Notes: generated by a model from the letters alone, not told the origin. Numbered from the stretch's first letter, positions 16,404 to 25,155 are shown. The stretch: 64,000 nt of DNA from Bacillus sp. CHD6a (GCF_001293645.1 NZ_LBMD01000001.1:124001-188000); one strand, 5' to 3'. Program-made: numbers and translations.

Positions 16404-17933
16404 TCAGCGAAAATATCTTTTAGGTTTAGGCTTTACATAAGTGGAATCTATTCTAAACTTATTATTATTTACACATTTTTTTTCGTTAATTAGTATTAAC
16501 TTCTTTTTTATATCAGTTAGTTCAGATTTTGTTCCCTTTATCAAATAATAGTTTCCCTCAGTTTTAAAAATTATCAATTTGCTCATATACTTAAAGGTAA
16601 ATATTGAATCAATAGTATAAATGTTTTCTTGATTGTTCCAGTTCAGGGCATATTCTAAACACCTATAAAATTCGGCCCATATCATTTCTCCTATAAAATT
16701 GTTGATGATCCATAAATAAGTGTGTCTAGATAATGAGATAGAACTGGGTAATATACCTTCTCCTTCCAATTCCTTTAACCAGTTTTTAAAACGAAGGGAT
16801 GACACTGGGTAACCATAATCAAGTATTCTAAATCTATAAATAGGGGCCGTACCCCAGTTATCTACATCTTCATAACTTTTAAATCCCTGAAGTCTTAGTC
16901 TCCAATAAACATAAGCTATTGCAATAGGACATAAATTTTCGTCATTAATATCATGTCTGTATCTTGTTAATTCTTTAATACAACTAATATGATTTTTTAA
17001 GATTGTTTTTCTTAGGTGTCTTGAAATGCTATTAAATAGCTTATCTGTTTCATTATATGAATATTCGACATCTTTGTTTTCAAAAAGCGATTCGTAATAG
17101 TATTCGTTTTTTAAGTAGGGTCTTTTTCTAACTCTTTCCTTTACTAAACACTTATCTAAATATTGGTTACGTGATTTATGCTTACAAGAATCCTTTTCAT
17201 TTAATATTGAAAGTAAGAATGGAATGTCATATTTGAATTCCACTTCTTCATTCTCCATTTTCAAAAAATGTTCGTCAAAAATTATGCTAGTCCTTATTTT
17301 ATTGATTTCATTAATATTTAGTGTTAACCACCTTTCTACATTCTTATCTGAAATTTTTGGATAAAAATCATAATTTAAATGTCTTTCATCACTTGAATAT
17401 TCAAAACTGCAAAAAGTACATGCATATTTGTTATTTATAGTACCACCATTATTTAGGTCATATGGAATTTTCGCTTTACATTTAGGACAACAGTTAATAA
17501 GCTTAACATTATGAAAAGGACATGTATGGACGAAGGAAAATTGATGTAATGTTGAATGGAATTTATTTGTAATACATAAGGGGCAGAAGTTTAAGTTATT
17601 ATCAATATATTTATATTTTAAATCTTGCCTATTACTTAAAGGAGCTAAGATTTTCGTTAATAATTGTTCATTCAATTTTTTCAATGGTGAAGCAAATACT
17701 TTCTCTAACTTAATTTCATTAAATCCATTTAATAATAGAACGGATTTGTTAAATGCTTTTGTTTTGCCTTTTGAGTTTAGTGTATCTTCTTCTCCAAATA
17801 TTAAATACAGTTCTGAAAAAGTGAGTGCATTTAAATAACAGTACTTCATAAATATACTCCAAGGAGATTCAAAGGAGTAGGTCCAGGATTTATTCCAGAG
17901 ACTTTCTGCTACAGGTCTTCTTTTATTCCTAAT
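16404..17933 (-). CDS. tniQ: TniQ/TnsD-like target-selection protein, first copy, start unclear
   Basis: The first ATG is at 17849 (481 residues), but coding sequence clearly continues upstream: RRPVAESLWNKSWTYSFESP is a typical TniQ N-terminus. No ATG, GTG, TTG or CTG is in frame between 17849 and the stop at 17952-17954. GGAGGTG in the end of tnsC points to ATC codons at 17946-17951 or the ATT at 17933. The zinc finger is visible by ATG numbering: FCPLC (Cys89, Cys92), LHQF, CPFH (Cys110, His113), CCPKC (Cys121, Cys124). The gene overlaps or abuts tnsC. Length of about 510 residues suits a TnsD-size member. Either a rare start codon or loss of the start is possible. Confidence 0.8.
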   Translation of the reverse strand: MRNKRRPVAESLWNKSWTYSFESPWSIFMKYCYLNALTFSELYLIFGEEDTLNSKGKTKAFNKSVLLLNGFNEIKLEKVFASPLKKLNEQLLTKILAPLSNRQDLKYKYIDNNLNFCPLCITNKFHSTLHQFSFVHTCPFHNVKLINCCPKCKAKIPYDLNNGGTINNKYACTFCSFEYSSDERHLNYDFYPKISDKNVERWLTLNINEINKIRTSIIFDEHFLKMENEEVEFKYDIPFLLSILNEKDSCKHKSRNQYLDKCLVKERVRKRPYLKNEYYYESLFENKDVEYSYNETDKLFNSISRHLRKTILKNHISCIKELTRYRHDINDENLCPIAIAYVYWRLRLQGFKSYEDVDNWGTAPIYRFRILDYGYPVSSLRFKNWLKELEGEGILPSSISLSRHTYLWIINNFIGEMIWAEFYRCLEYALNWNNQENIYTIDSIFTFKYMSKLIIFKTEGNYYLIKGTKSELTDIKKKLILINEKKCVNNNKFRIDSTYVKPKPKRYFR

Positions 17934-17935
17934 TA

Positions 17936-18949
17936 TTAACTGTTGGATGATCTAAGCACCTCCGCGTTTAAATAACCTGATACGAAAATGGATTCCTTCC
18001 AAATTGCTGCAGTTGGCCAAAATATTGCTTCATCATTTGCTCCATATTTGAGCAATACATAATTAATCACTGCTATTAGATAGTGCATCGGTATTTCTAC
18101 ACCTTTTTTAATTCCATATTCAGCTCGAAGTTCAACAATTGAATTCCATATATTATTTGTTTCATTTTCAAGCCTTTGGCCTTTCACAAATCCTTCTGGA
18201 AAAAAGAAATTTGTATAACTACAATTACTCCCTTCGGGAAATTCAGTAATGCTATCATATGAAGCTAATAAATAAGCCAACTCATCTTTTCTTCTTATCC
18301 CAAAGAATCTTTCTTCGTGGATCATAAACCTTCCTACAATTTGCTTGTCCGTAGTTATAAATAAGTTACGTCTTTGAGATAACTCCGTTTGTCCAAACAA
18401 TAAAGTTGTTAGTGTAATTCCAAAACTATCCAGCTCGTTATACAAATCCATTAACCATTCGTACTCTATATTGGTAAGTCGTTGAGCATCATCGATAAAT
18501 AATACTATTTGATTTCTTATTGTTTGGTCACCTTTGTCTAAAAGGAAATTAGTCAACCTGTCTCTTTTGGCGCTTGGCTTTCCTATTGAATAAATAGAAT
18601 GTCCAACATCTTTAAGAAAAAACTCAAAAAAACTATCTTCATTAGGTGTTCTTTTCTTTCGGGTAAGTATTGATAGATTTAGCCACTGATTAGGATACTT
18701 GTAATCAAAAACATTCCTAATGTACTTTATTGCACGTGACTTGCCTAACCTAGGTTCACCAAAAACAATTCCTCCTGGGACTCTTAAGTTAATCCAATTT
18801 AAAATTGATTCTGCAACTGCATTTATAGCTAATGTGTCCACTATATAATCCCCAGTTTCAACTGGGTGTCCCCCCACCGGTATAGTTGGTCTTTTTAAAA
18901 TTATTTCTTCAACAAAATCCTCATTTTTTTCCATCTTCAACATACTCAC
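17936..18949 (-). CDS. tnsC: TnsC-like AAA+ transposition regulator
   Basis: A 337-residue AAA+ ATPase. Walker A is GEPRLGKS at residues 64-71 and Walker B is IVLFIDDAQRL near 148-158. In Tn7 systems TnsC links the target-bound TniQ/TnsD to the TnsAB transposase. A GTG at 18949 or the ATG two codons later may be the start; GAGGTG overlaps the GTG and favours the ATG at 18943. It is separated from tnsB by 6 bases. No Cas or TnsE partner is nearby. Confidence 0.88.
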   Translation of the reverse strand: MSMLKMEKNEDFVEEIILKRPTIPVGGHPVETGDYIVDTLAINAVAESILNWINLRVPGGIVFGEPRLGKSRAIKYIRNVFDYKYPNQWLNLSILTRKKRTPNEDSFFEFFLKDVGHSIYSIGKPSAKRDRLTNFLLDKGDQTIRNQIVLFIDDAQRLTNIEYEWLMDLYNELDSFGITLTTLLFGQTELSQRRNLFITTDKQIVGRFMIHEERFFGIRRKDELAYLLASYDSITEFPEGSNCSYTNFFFPEGFVKGQRLENETNNIWNSIVELRAEYGIKKGVEIPMHYLIAVINYVLLKYGANDEAIFWPTAAIWKESIFVSGYLNAEVLRSSNS

Positions 18950-18955
18950 CTCATC

Positions 18956-20896
18956 TTAAGAATTGAAAGAAAATCGTTCTAATTTTGGTTTTTTTTGTGT
19001 GTTGTTAGATCTAAACAACCGTGTTACATTACTGTTTTTTTCTTCCGAAGGGTCTATATTTTGCTGACTTGTGTAAGCCTGTGCATCAGCTTTGTATTTT
19101 TCCTCTATTTCCTTTTGATGTTTTGCTATTTGATTGCGAGCCTTTTTGTTTGTTTTTGCTTTTTCTAACAGGTAATTGTGGTAAATTTCGATAGGATCAT
19201 CATCAAGTAGAAATTTAATTTCTCTTCTATATGCAAGTTTGTTAATTGTCTTTCGTATTTTTAAAGAATGTTTGCGAATGCACCATTTTCCTTGTGCTTT
19301 TAATAATCCCAATTCACTTCCATCGGGTAAGTAGGCTGTGATATATCTGAGGTCCTCAATATTCACTTTTAAAGCAACCTTTGTATTAACCAGGGTATAA
19401 TTTTCAGCTAATAATTCATTTCTATATTCTACCCCTTCATAGTGAATATAGGGTCTCTTCCCCGTCTTCATATTACCTCTAATTACCCTTGCATCTTGTA
19501 TAGTAGTAAATTCTGATCCATCCCTATATTTATCGCCGAGTATTCTAAATGGTGAATTCCTTTGAATTCTTTGATTCATTACTTCAAGTGGACTCAAATG
19601 GTTTAAAGATCTTTTTGGAGTATTATTTAATCTCGCAATCAATACTTCTACTAGTTGCTCAATTTCATCTGGAGTAATTTCATATTTAATAGCTTTCTCC
19701 ACGGGTTTTTGTTTTTTGGGGTCTTTAGGATTGCTACCCGTAGTGCTAATAGTCCGATGAAACCCACTTTCTTCTAATAAGTCAAATAATTTTTCAATAT
19801 GTGGTCTACGAGTTGGCGTTCCAACCGGACCGAAATTCATACGAGAACCAAATAATTTTTTTGTTTTATCTTTAACTATTTCAGCACGGTTTGCTTTAGC
19901 ATTATCCATTGCAATTTCATCCCATATTGCAAACTGTGTTTCTGAAATAACTTGTGAATGGTAACCATTTGTTGGAGCACATAAACCATTTATTGTGAAT
20001 TTTGGTGACTTGTGAGGTAGTACAGAATTTTTAAAGCATTGTATAACATCAAATGCACTATACTCTGAATCCAAACATATATGATACCCAAGTGTTACGG
20101 TGGTGGCACAATCTACAACCGCTAAAATCCAAATTCTATTAATTTCTTGTACAATCTCATCACCTTCTAGAGTTGTATATTTTATTGCTAAAGTAATATC
20201 AAGTTTGTGACCGTCAAACTCCACTCTCTCAAAAGGTCTCTCAATTATATGATTCATGTCACCAACTCCCGTAGAGTTAAAAAGAGATATTGCAGAATCA
20301 CCAAAATCTTTTATAGCCCTTTGTGGATTCTTTTCTTTTAAATTTTTCACGTAACGATAAATTGCCCTTTTTCCCCAATCAACAGTATTGAAAGGATACT
20401 CTCCTTTTTCAGGAGAAATATTTAATTTTTTACATTCTTCAATAAATTTTTTGTGAATATCTTTAGGTCGTTTGTAATTATTGTCCGGCTTTATTTTTCG
20501 TTTAGGAAAAACTAAATTGTGAATCAATTCATCTAGTTGCGGGTATAAGTTTAAAAGCTTCTTAAATGCACCAGTTAATTTCGTGTCACTATTCTCAAAA
20601 CCATTAATAGACTCTAACCTGTTATAGGAAACTAACCGTTTATATGGAATTAACGCAACATAGCCATTTGGTAGTCCTTGTTCATTTAATGAAATACATC
20701 TATTTAACAACCTGTACAGTTCAGGAACGACAATCTTAGAAGTATCAGATATTTCTTCTACTGATAGTTCACCATCTAAAATTGAATCAATAGCATTTTT
20801 TCTATTTAAAAAGATTTCTCTTTTATCTTTATCTAAGCTTTCTGGATTAACTGATGGCCAATTTCCTCTGCAGATACCTACATAATCATTATTCAT
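18956..20896 (-). CDS. tnsB: TnsB-like DDE transposase
   Basis: A 646-residue transposase of the Mu/Tn7 retroviral-integrase superfamily. The catalytic residues are readable: Asp228 in VEFDGHKLD, Asp331 in AMDNAKANR and Glu368 in RRPHIEKLF. The region before the core (residues 1-200) should hold the winged-helix and end-binding domains; after it comes a basic beta-barrel region and a Lys-rich tail that contacts TnsC in relatives. TnsB binds the repeated ends (GACACAAAAGT at 12236-12346 and 29652-29773) and joins 3' ends to target. It overlaps tnsA by 8 bases. Confidence 0.92.
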   Translation of the reverse strand: MNNDYVGICRGNWPSVNPESLDKDKREIFLNRKNAIDSILDGELSVEEISDTSKIVVPELYRLLNRCISLNEQGLPNGYVALIPYKRLVSYNRLESINGFENSDTKLTGAFKKLLNLYPQLDELIHNLVFPKRKIKPDNNYKRPKDIHKKFIEECKKLNISPEKGEYPFNTVDWGKRAIYRYVKNLKEKNPQRAIKDFGDSAISLFNSTGVGDMNHIIERPFERVEFDGHKLDITLAIKYTTLEGDEIVQEINRIWILAVVDCATTVTLGYHICLDSEYSAFDVIQCFKNSVLPHKSPKFTINGLCAPTNGYHSQVISETQFAIWDEIAMDNAKANRAEIVKDKTKKLFGSRMNFGPVGTPTRRPHIEKLFDLLEESGFHRTISTTGSNPKDPKKQKPVEKAIKYEITPDEIEQLVEVLIARLNNTPKRSLNHLSPLEVMNQRIQRNSPFRILGDKYRDGSEFTTIQDARVIRGNMKTGKRPYIHYEGVEYRNELLAENYTLVNTKVALKVNIEDLRYITAYLPDGSELGLLKAQGKWCIRKHSLKIRKTINKLAYRREIKFLLDDDPIEIYHNYLLEKAKTNKKARNQIAKHQKEIEEKYKADAQAYTSQQNIDPSEEKNSNVTRLFRSNNTQKKPKLERFSFNS

Positions 20897-21554
20897 TTTT
20901 ATGAAACACCTCAGTATATTGATTAATTGGAGCTACTTCAATATTCAACATAATTTTATTGTCTAGATATAATGAAAAGATATAGTTATACAATTCCGAG
21001 ATCTGGACTTCTTCAAAATAATTGGAAATGGCTTTTATAGTTACTTGTTCGGTACTTTTTAGAAATTTTAGTATTCTGAAATATATTAAATCTGTTGTAG
21101 CTCTCTTCCCTAAATGAATATAAGGCAATATTATTCTTGAATTGCTAAATAAAGGATTAACTCTTATTTGTTTCTCCGTCACAATTCTATAATTATAATT
21201 ATTGTTTTCACACCAATTTTGTTGGAGCCGTATTTGTTTTGACACTCTATCTTTACGTTTTTCAAGATTTTCAATGTCTCGTGAATACTTAACCTCAACA
21301 AACTCTTCTTTTCCATCTTCCCATAAAAGCCACATATCAAAAATTGACTCTCTATACTCATTATCTATATAACCACTTATTTTTAATGGCTGCTCGCAGA
21401 ATGCTTTTATGCGAGGATTACTCTCGATTAGTATCCAGTGATCATATTCGAGTTCACTATAAAAGAATACATCTCTACCGATTTTTTTGCTGTTACACTC
21501 CCAAAAATTACTTCCAAAATGACTTGTCTTTTTTTGTTTAACAGGAATATACAC
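20889..21554 (-). CDS. tnsA: TnsA-like endonuclease
   Basis: A 221-residue PD-(D/E)xK endonuclease. Catalytic positions are Glu34/36 in FYSELEYDHW, Asp73 in SIFDMWLLW, and FVEVK with Lys89; the C-terminal third is the winged-helix-like part. TnsA cuts the 5' ends so the element moves by cut-and-paste instead of forming cointegrates. The start is a GTG at 21554 with AGGAGG eight bases ahead. It is the first gene of the tnsABC-tniQ-tniQ operon, but it sits 8.2 kb from the nearer transposon end, whereas classical elements keep tnsA beside the right end. Confidence 0.9.
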   Translation of the reverse strand: MYIPVKQKKTSHFGSNFWECNSKKIGRDVFFYSELEYDHWILIESNPRIKAFCEQPLKISGYIDNEYRESIFDMWLLWEDGKEEFVEVKYSRDIENLEKRKDRVSKQIRLQQNWCENNNYNYRIVTEKQIRVNPLFSNSRIILPYIHLGKRATTDLIYFRILKFLKSTEQVTIKAISNYFEEVQISELYNYIFSLYLDNKIMLNIEVAPINQYTEVFHKNE

Positions 21555-22065
21555 TTTAGATGCCTCCTCTTTCTTCTATTAATTTCCATAGATTATTTGT
21601 TTCATCCCATAATTGACAACATTCGGAAGGATTATTTATATTTCTCATTGACTTCTCTTTAAACTAGATATTTTCCTTCAAAGAAAAAACACTAGTTTTG
21701 CTGAATCTTGATGAATCAACGCTACCATATACAACATTATGCTATTTGATATAGGATTCAATAGCTGAATCATTTATTAATACATGAAAAGAGCCAAATT
21801 GTGTAATGGAAGCATCTACACAATTTGGCTCTTATTTATTTTTGGAGTATTAAGCCTTTTACTTACCAACTATTGCGCTAGATAGCTGAAGACTTGAATT
21901 CAAGCTAACTTGTATAAATTCTCAATTATAGCCTTCTGTAACGAAATAACATTAAGTTTATCCAGCCATAAATTACATCTATTTTATAGGTCGTTCTTCT
22001 ATCAAGTTAAAGTGAAATTTTTGTGTACAACATAAGTAATTGGCCCCTTAGTTAGTAAGACAAAT
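21555..22065. other. Non-coding stretch between tnsA and the SpoIIP-like gene
   Basis: No supported gene in about 510 bases. It holds the tnsA promoter region and a strong bidirectional hairpin at 21789-21833 with a 17-bp perfect stem starting AAGAGCCAAATTGTGTA, which should end the transcript arriving from the right. At about 21864-21930 a segment resembles the end of the phosphotransferase pseudogene at 23793-23850 (shared ATTGCGC, GAAGACT, AACTTGTATA blocks), suggesting a decayed duplicate. Confidence 0.5.
21789..21833. terminator. Strong bidirectional terminator in cargo
   Basis: 17-bp perfect inverted repeat (AAGAGCCAAATTGTGTA and its complement) with a 11-base loop, between the tns operon start and the 3' end of the sigma/SpoIIP operon. 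Confidence 0.85.
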
Positions 22066-22974
22066 TTATTCTAAATCATCCATTACTTTTTTAACTACTT
22101 CTGCAAAGATTTCTGCTGTTCTATATGTCTCTTCCAAGGAATTTTCTATACCACCTATTTCTACTAATACAGAATTAGGATGAAGGTCTTGGTTATAGTT
22201 GTTACGTGCACTTTCACCAGGTAAATATATTCCTCTAGTGATACCTGGATATAGTTCTTCTAGTTTTGAATTCAGTTCTATAGCAAATTCGTTGTTAATA
22301 TCATAATGTTCACCGATAGAAGATACAGCAAATAGAATCCTTGCATAGTCTTTTCCATTAATTTTAACTGTTGTGGCTTCTCTTTTTTGTGAATCTCTGT
22401 GTAGATCAATAACCATTTTGATACTTTCGTGCTCATTTAATGTATTTTGTAAAATCTCTCTTGAAATTAGATAGGAATCTGCAAACATTAGATCCCTTTC
22501 GTTTAAAACACTAGCTATGTCGGTATCATCATAGATAGCGTTTATATTCTTCTCATTTAGAGCTTCACTTAATTTCTTACCAACTAATGTAATATTTTTA
22601 GAATCACTAAATGCATTTTCACTACTACTTTCATTTAGTTCTGGAGTGAAGGACTCTTGGTTATGTGTGTGGTAAATAAATACTAATGGTTCTTTTTTAG
22701 TACTATTGATTACAGATGAAGATGCCCCTTCATCTAAGTTGTATAAAGCATTAATCAATACATCCTTTCCACTGAACAAAAATATCCAAGAAAAAGCAAC
22801 TGCAAAAAGAAAGACGCCACTCCAGACTGCAGATAATCTTTTTACTTGTATTCTTTTATCCATACTTCTAGCTTTTTGTCTTAATATTTTTTCAGTAGAG
22901 ACAACGAACTCTTCTCTTGGCTGTTGCTGATAAGTTCTTTTGATAGTATTCATTAAATCTTTCTCATTTAGCAT
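22066..22974 (-). CDS. Membrane protein with SpoIIP-type peptidoglycan hydrolase domain; possible anti-sigma partner
   Basis: 302 residues in two parts. Residues 1-46 are cytoplasmic and basic (TYQQQPREEFVVSTEKILRQ), followed by one membrane segment (about 48-68). Residues 95-300 form a SpoIIP-like domain: IYHTHNQESF with His102/His104, VIDLHRDS with Asp190/His192, and NQDLHPNSVLVEIGG with Glu272. SpoIIP is an amidase/endopeptidase that thins septal peptidoglycan. The gene overlaps an ECF sigma gene by 11 bases, the usual position of an anti-sigma factor, and the short N-terminus resembles small sigma-binding heads. I infer a membrane sensor whose extracytoplasmic part is hydrolase-like; sigma binding is unproven. 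Confidence 0.75.
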   Translation of the reverse strand: MLNEKDLMNTIKRTYQQQPREEFVVSTEKILRQKARSMDKRIQVKRLSAVWSGVFLFAVAFSWIFLFSGKDVLINALYNLDEGASSSVINSTKKEPLVFIYHTHNQESFTPELNESSSENAFSDSKNITLVGKKLSEALNEKNINAIYDDTDIASVLNERDLMFADSYLISREILQNTLNEHESIKMVIDLHRDSQKREATTVKINGKDYARILFAVSSIGEHYDINNEFAIELNSKLEELYPGITRGIYLPGESARNNYNQDLHPNSVLVEIGGIENSLEETYRTAEIFAEVVKKVMDDLE

Positions 22975-23503
22975 TTGTCAAAACCTCCTCAGTAGCAAAA
23001 TGCAATTTGTTTTTCAGTGTTTTTAAGGCTCTATGATAATCCACTTTCACTTTTGATTCACTACATTTAAGAATTTCTGAAGTTTCTTTTATCGAAAATT
23101 CATTTATTCCACGGAGAATTACTACAGCCCTATAACTGGGCTTTAATTTTGAAATTGCATCATGCACTATTTCTTTCATTTCATTAATTTCATATTCTTC
23201 ATCAGGTTTTTTATTATTTGATTCTAATTGTTTAAAAAATCCCTCCCTAAATATTGTGGCAAACTTTCTTTTTCTATAATGATCAATTGCAACGTGTTTC
23301 GCGATGGAAAAAATCCACGTCTTGAGGTTATTAGTACAATTAAAATTGGGTAGATTTTTTAACACTCGAATAAATACTTCCTGTGTTAAGTCCTCTGCAT
23401 CATTTAGATTTCCAGAAAAGCAAATAAGAAATCGATAGACATCTAAATGGTGTTTATTGTAAATGACAACAATACTGGATTCGATATCCTTTACATTAAT
23501 CAA
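22964..23503 (-). CDS. ECF-type RNA polymerase sigma factor
   Basis: A 179-residue sigma-70 family ECF protein. Region 2 shows DAEDLTQEVFIRVLKN and TWIFSIAKHVAIDHYRKRK; region 4 shows PSYRAVVILRGINEFSIKETSEILKCSESKVKVDYHRALKTLKNKL with its helix-turn-helix. The 3' end overlaps the SpoIIP-like membrane gene by 11 bases, suggesting a sigma/regulator pair. A possible self-recognised promoter (TGTAAC, 17 bases, CGAA) lies 34-60 bases upstream. Carriage of a sigma factor as transposon cargo is unusual; its targets are unknown. Confidence 0.88.
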   Translation of the reverse strand: MINVKDIESSIVVIYNKHHLDVYRFLICFSGNLNDAEDLTQEVFIRVLKNLPNFNCTNNLKTWIFSIAKHVAIDHYRKRKFATIFREGFFKQLESNNKKPDEEYEINEMKEIVHDAISKLKPSYRAVVILRGINEFSIKETSEILKCSESKVKVDYHRALKTLKNKLHFATEEVLTNAK

Positions 23504-23536
23504 TCTTTTCCCCCCTTGTTTTCAGTTCATTTATAA

Positions 23537-23563
23537 TTCGTTTGAGTTATGTAAAAAGTTACA
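23537..23563 (-). promoter_or_regulatory. Candidate ECF-type promoter of the sigma/SpoIIP operon
   Basis: On the minus strand TGTAAC (complement of 23558-23563) is followed after exactly 17 bases by CGAA (complement of 23537-23540). ECF promoters carry an AAC-containing -35 and a CGA-containing -10 box, so this may be an autoregulatory site. Motif resemblance only. Confidence 0.35.
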
Positions 23564-23775
23564 GTTAATTAAAATAAAGTGCCGCTTTTTCATCAGACGA
23601 TGTTGTAACCGTTAACGAATGACCAACAACAAAAAATCCCCATCCATTTATTGTCTAAATTCATTAATGGGAAATTTGTATAGTAAGCTTTTTACGGTAA
23701 GTAAATAACTTCCACAAATAAAATCGTAACCCTCTTTAGTAAGCACTGTTAATTGGAACAAATAAAAATAAGCGC

Positions 23776-24083
23776 TTATCCTTTTTTCAAGGATTGCGCC
23801 CAGATTGCGGAAGACTCGATTTCGAGATAACTTGTATATGTTCTTCGATTAAACAAAGGGTAATTTCCGGCCTCTCCTTCAATGAAGGATAATATCTCCC
23901 TATTTTTTCATCAATACCCAAAAACTTCGGAGAATAATTAAAACCTTTGCTCTCTAAGTGCTGCAATAATTTATGTATTTCCAAACTATTAGGTTTTATT
24001 TCTCGTCGAACTGTATCTTCGAATCGATATACATTTGAGACATTCCCTCCAGCTAACTTTTCTTCTTCCTTAGAGTTTGACAT
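23776..24083 (-). pseudogene. Truncated and frameshifted aminoglycoside-phosphotransferase-like gene
   Basis: From the ATG at 24083 (AAGGGAG upstream) the frame reads LAGGNVSNVYRFEDTVRREI and HKLLQHLESKGFNYSPKFLGIDEK, the N-lobe start of APH-family kinases. At about 23900-23912 a frameshift occurs. In the next frame the sequence goes on ILSFIEGEAGNYPLFNRRTYTS and stops at 23776. The catalytic HGD and DFD motifs that should follow are absent, so only about a third of the gene remains. It is the fragment of a small-molecule kinase and is not functional. Confidence 0.75.
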
Positions 24084-24166
24084 TGTATTCATCTCCCTTA
24101 CTAACAATTAAGGCTCTCTATATTACTCTCCTATCATCCGTTGTTAAAAGAAAAAACGATTGTCTA

Positions 24167-24197
24167 TATTGAACAATCGCCCTATGATTGTTGAATA
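24167..24197. repeat. Cargo palindrome (GCCCT-centred), copy beside the APH fragment
   Basis: TATTGAACAATC, then GCCCTAT, then GATTGTTGAATA: 12-bp arms with a single mismatch. One of a family of imperfect palindromes found between the cargo genes. Confidence 0.6.
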
Positions 24198-24227
24198 GAT
24201 AAAACCACACAGAATTACTGTGTAAAA

Positions 24228-24263
24228 AGGGCTCTTTCATCAAAAAAGATGTGCGGAGCCCTT
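24228..24263 (-). terminator. Terminator after the secreted-protein gene
   Basis: Stem AAGGGCTC / GAGCCCTT, loop of about 20 bases, 30 bases beyond the stop at 24293. Moderate quality. Confidence 0.5.
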
Positions 24264-24292
24264 CTACTTCAGCTATTTATGTCACAGCCTCT

Positions 24293-24715
24293 TTATTTAT
24301 GGAATGTTACTTCTGTTTTCCATTCACCGAGATTGTTCTCTTCTGCGATTTGATTAACTATATTCCTAATGCGTTGTATAGTTACATCTTCTTTTTCAGT
24401 TTTTGGTTTAACTACTTCAATGAACAGGTTTTGGATACTGGGTGAAAATTCTCCCGTGAATGTATGTCTTCTATAACCAGCTTTTTTTAGTTCTCTATCA
24501 ATTTTGTTATGAAAATCCGCATCAATAATTTTTTTACCTATAGCGTTAGTTCTTCTTTCAAGTTCAGGATCCTTTACGTTTAGTACTTCTCCTTTTTTGA
24601 GTTGAATTTCTTTATCTCTTGGATTAGAATTAAGGCTTTCTGCCTGAAGAAGCAATTCATTAGAGAAAAAAAGTGAACCAGTTATTAAGCATACAACTAA
24701 ATATCTAAAAAACAT
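24293..24715 (-). CDS. Small secreted protein of unknown function
   Basis: 140 residues with a signal peptide (hydrophobic residues about 5-24, cleavage likely after the LLLQAES region). The mature part is charged and contains the segments IQLKKGEVLNVKDPELE and LFIEVVKPKTEKEDVTIQRIRNIVNQIAEENNLGEW, suggesting a small alpha/beta domain. AAAGGAGAAG precedes the ATG by 7 bases. I do not recognise the family; similar small exported proteins of unknown role are common in Bacillus accessory regions. It stands alone between two terminator hairpins. Confidence 0.65.
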   Translation of the reverse strand: MFFRYLVVCLITGSLFFSNELLLQAESLNSNPRDKEIQLKKGEVLNVKDPELERRTNAIGKKIIDADFHNKIDRELKKAGYRRHTFTGEFSPSIQNLFIEVVKPKTEKEDVTIQRIRNIVNQIAEENNLGEWKTEVTFHK

Positions 24716-24868
24716 TATTCATCTTCTCCTTTATTTATATCCTTATTTCCTTAATTAGTCATTATGTTTTCCTAAAAAAAATAAGTTATGAAAATTACAC
24801 AGAAAAAAACAATAAAAGACATAACGACACTCTAATATTGACAACCAAACTGGAAGCTTAGAAAAGTA

Positions 24869-24899
24869 AAAAGACTCGTCGATCGTTGACGAGTCTTTT
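24869..24899. terminator. Terminator hairpin in cargo
   Basis: Stem AAAAGACTCGTC / GACGAGTCTTTT with a 7-base loop; A and T runs on both sides so it can act in both directions. Confidence 0.85.
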
Positions 24900-24934
24900 G
24901 TCTTGTAATATAAAGTGTTACCGGTATAACGATC

Positions 24935-24963
24935 TTCAATTAAAGCTCTAAGATTGTTGAATA
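24935..24963. repeat. Cargo palindrome, diverged copy
   Basis: TTCAATTAAAGCTCTAAGA followed by TTGTTGAATA. It shares the outer TTCAA / TTGAATA arms and a GCTCTA centre with the other cargo palindromes. Confidence 0.45.
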
Positions 24964-24991
24964 TGAGAGGTTTTTACATTTCAACTCTTTA

Positions 24992-25155
24992 TCACCCTAA
25001 TTGACTATAAAAAACGTATATTATCGCTCCTGTTAGAAATAAAACCACTGAAGATCCAACAATCACTCTAGTTTTATCAAGGGATCCATCATCCTTATTA
25101 GAAAAAAACCTTTTATATTACGACATAAATCAATAAAAAGAGTTATTATGTCCAA
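24992..25155 (-). pseudogene. Frameshifted small membrane-protein gene
   Basis: A TTG at 25155 with GGAGG seven bases ahead begins MDIITLFIDLCRNIK. After the A/T run near 25100-25108 one base seems lost. The next frame continues FFSNKDDGSLDKTRVIVG and a membrane segment SSVVLFLTGAIIYVFY ending in TGA at 24992. Restored, it would be about 54 residues with one C-terminal membrane helix. Function unknown. Confidence 0.5.

Noticed and set aside
15145-21554. CRISPR-associated transposon (CAST)
   Set aside because: tnsABC and tniQ are present, but no cas12k, cas5-8 genes, CRISPR array or spacer-like repeats occur anywhere inside the element.
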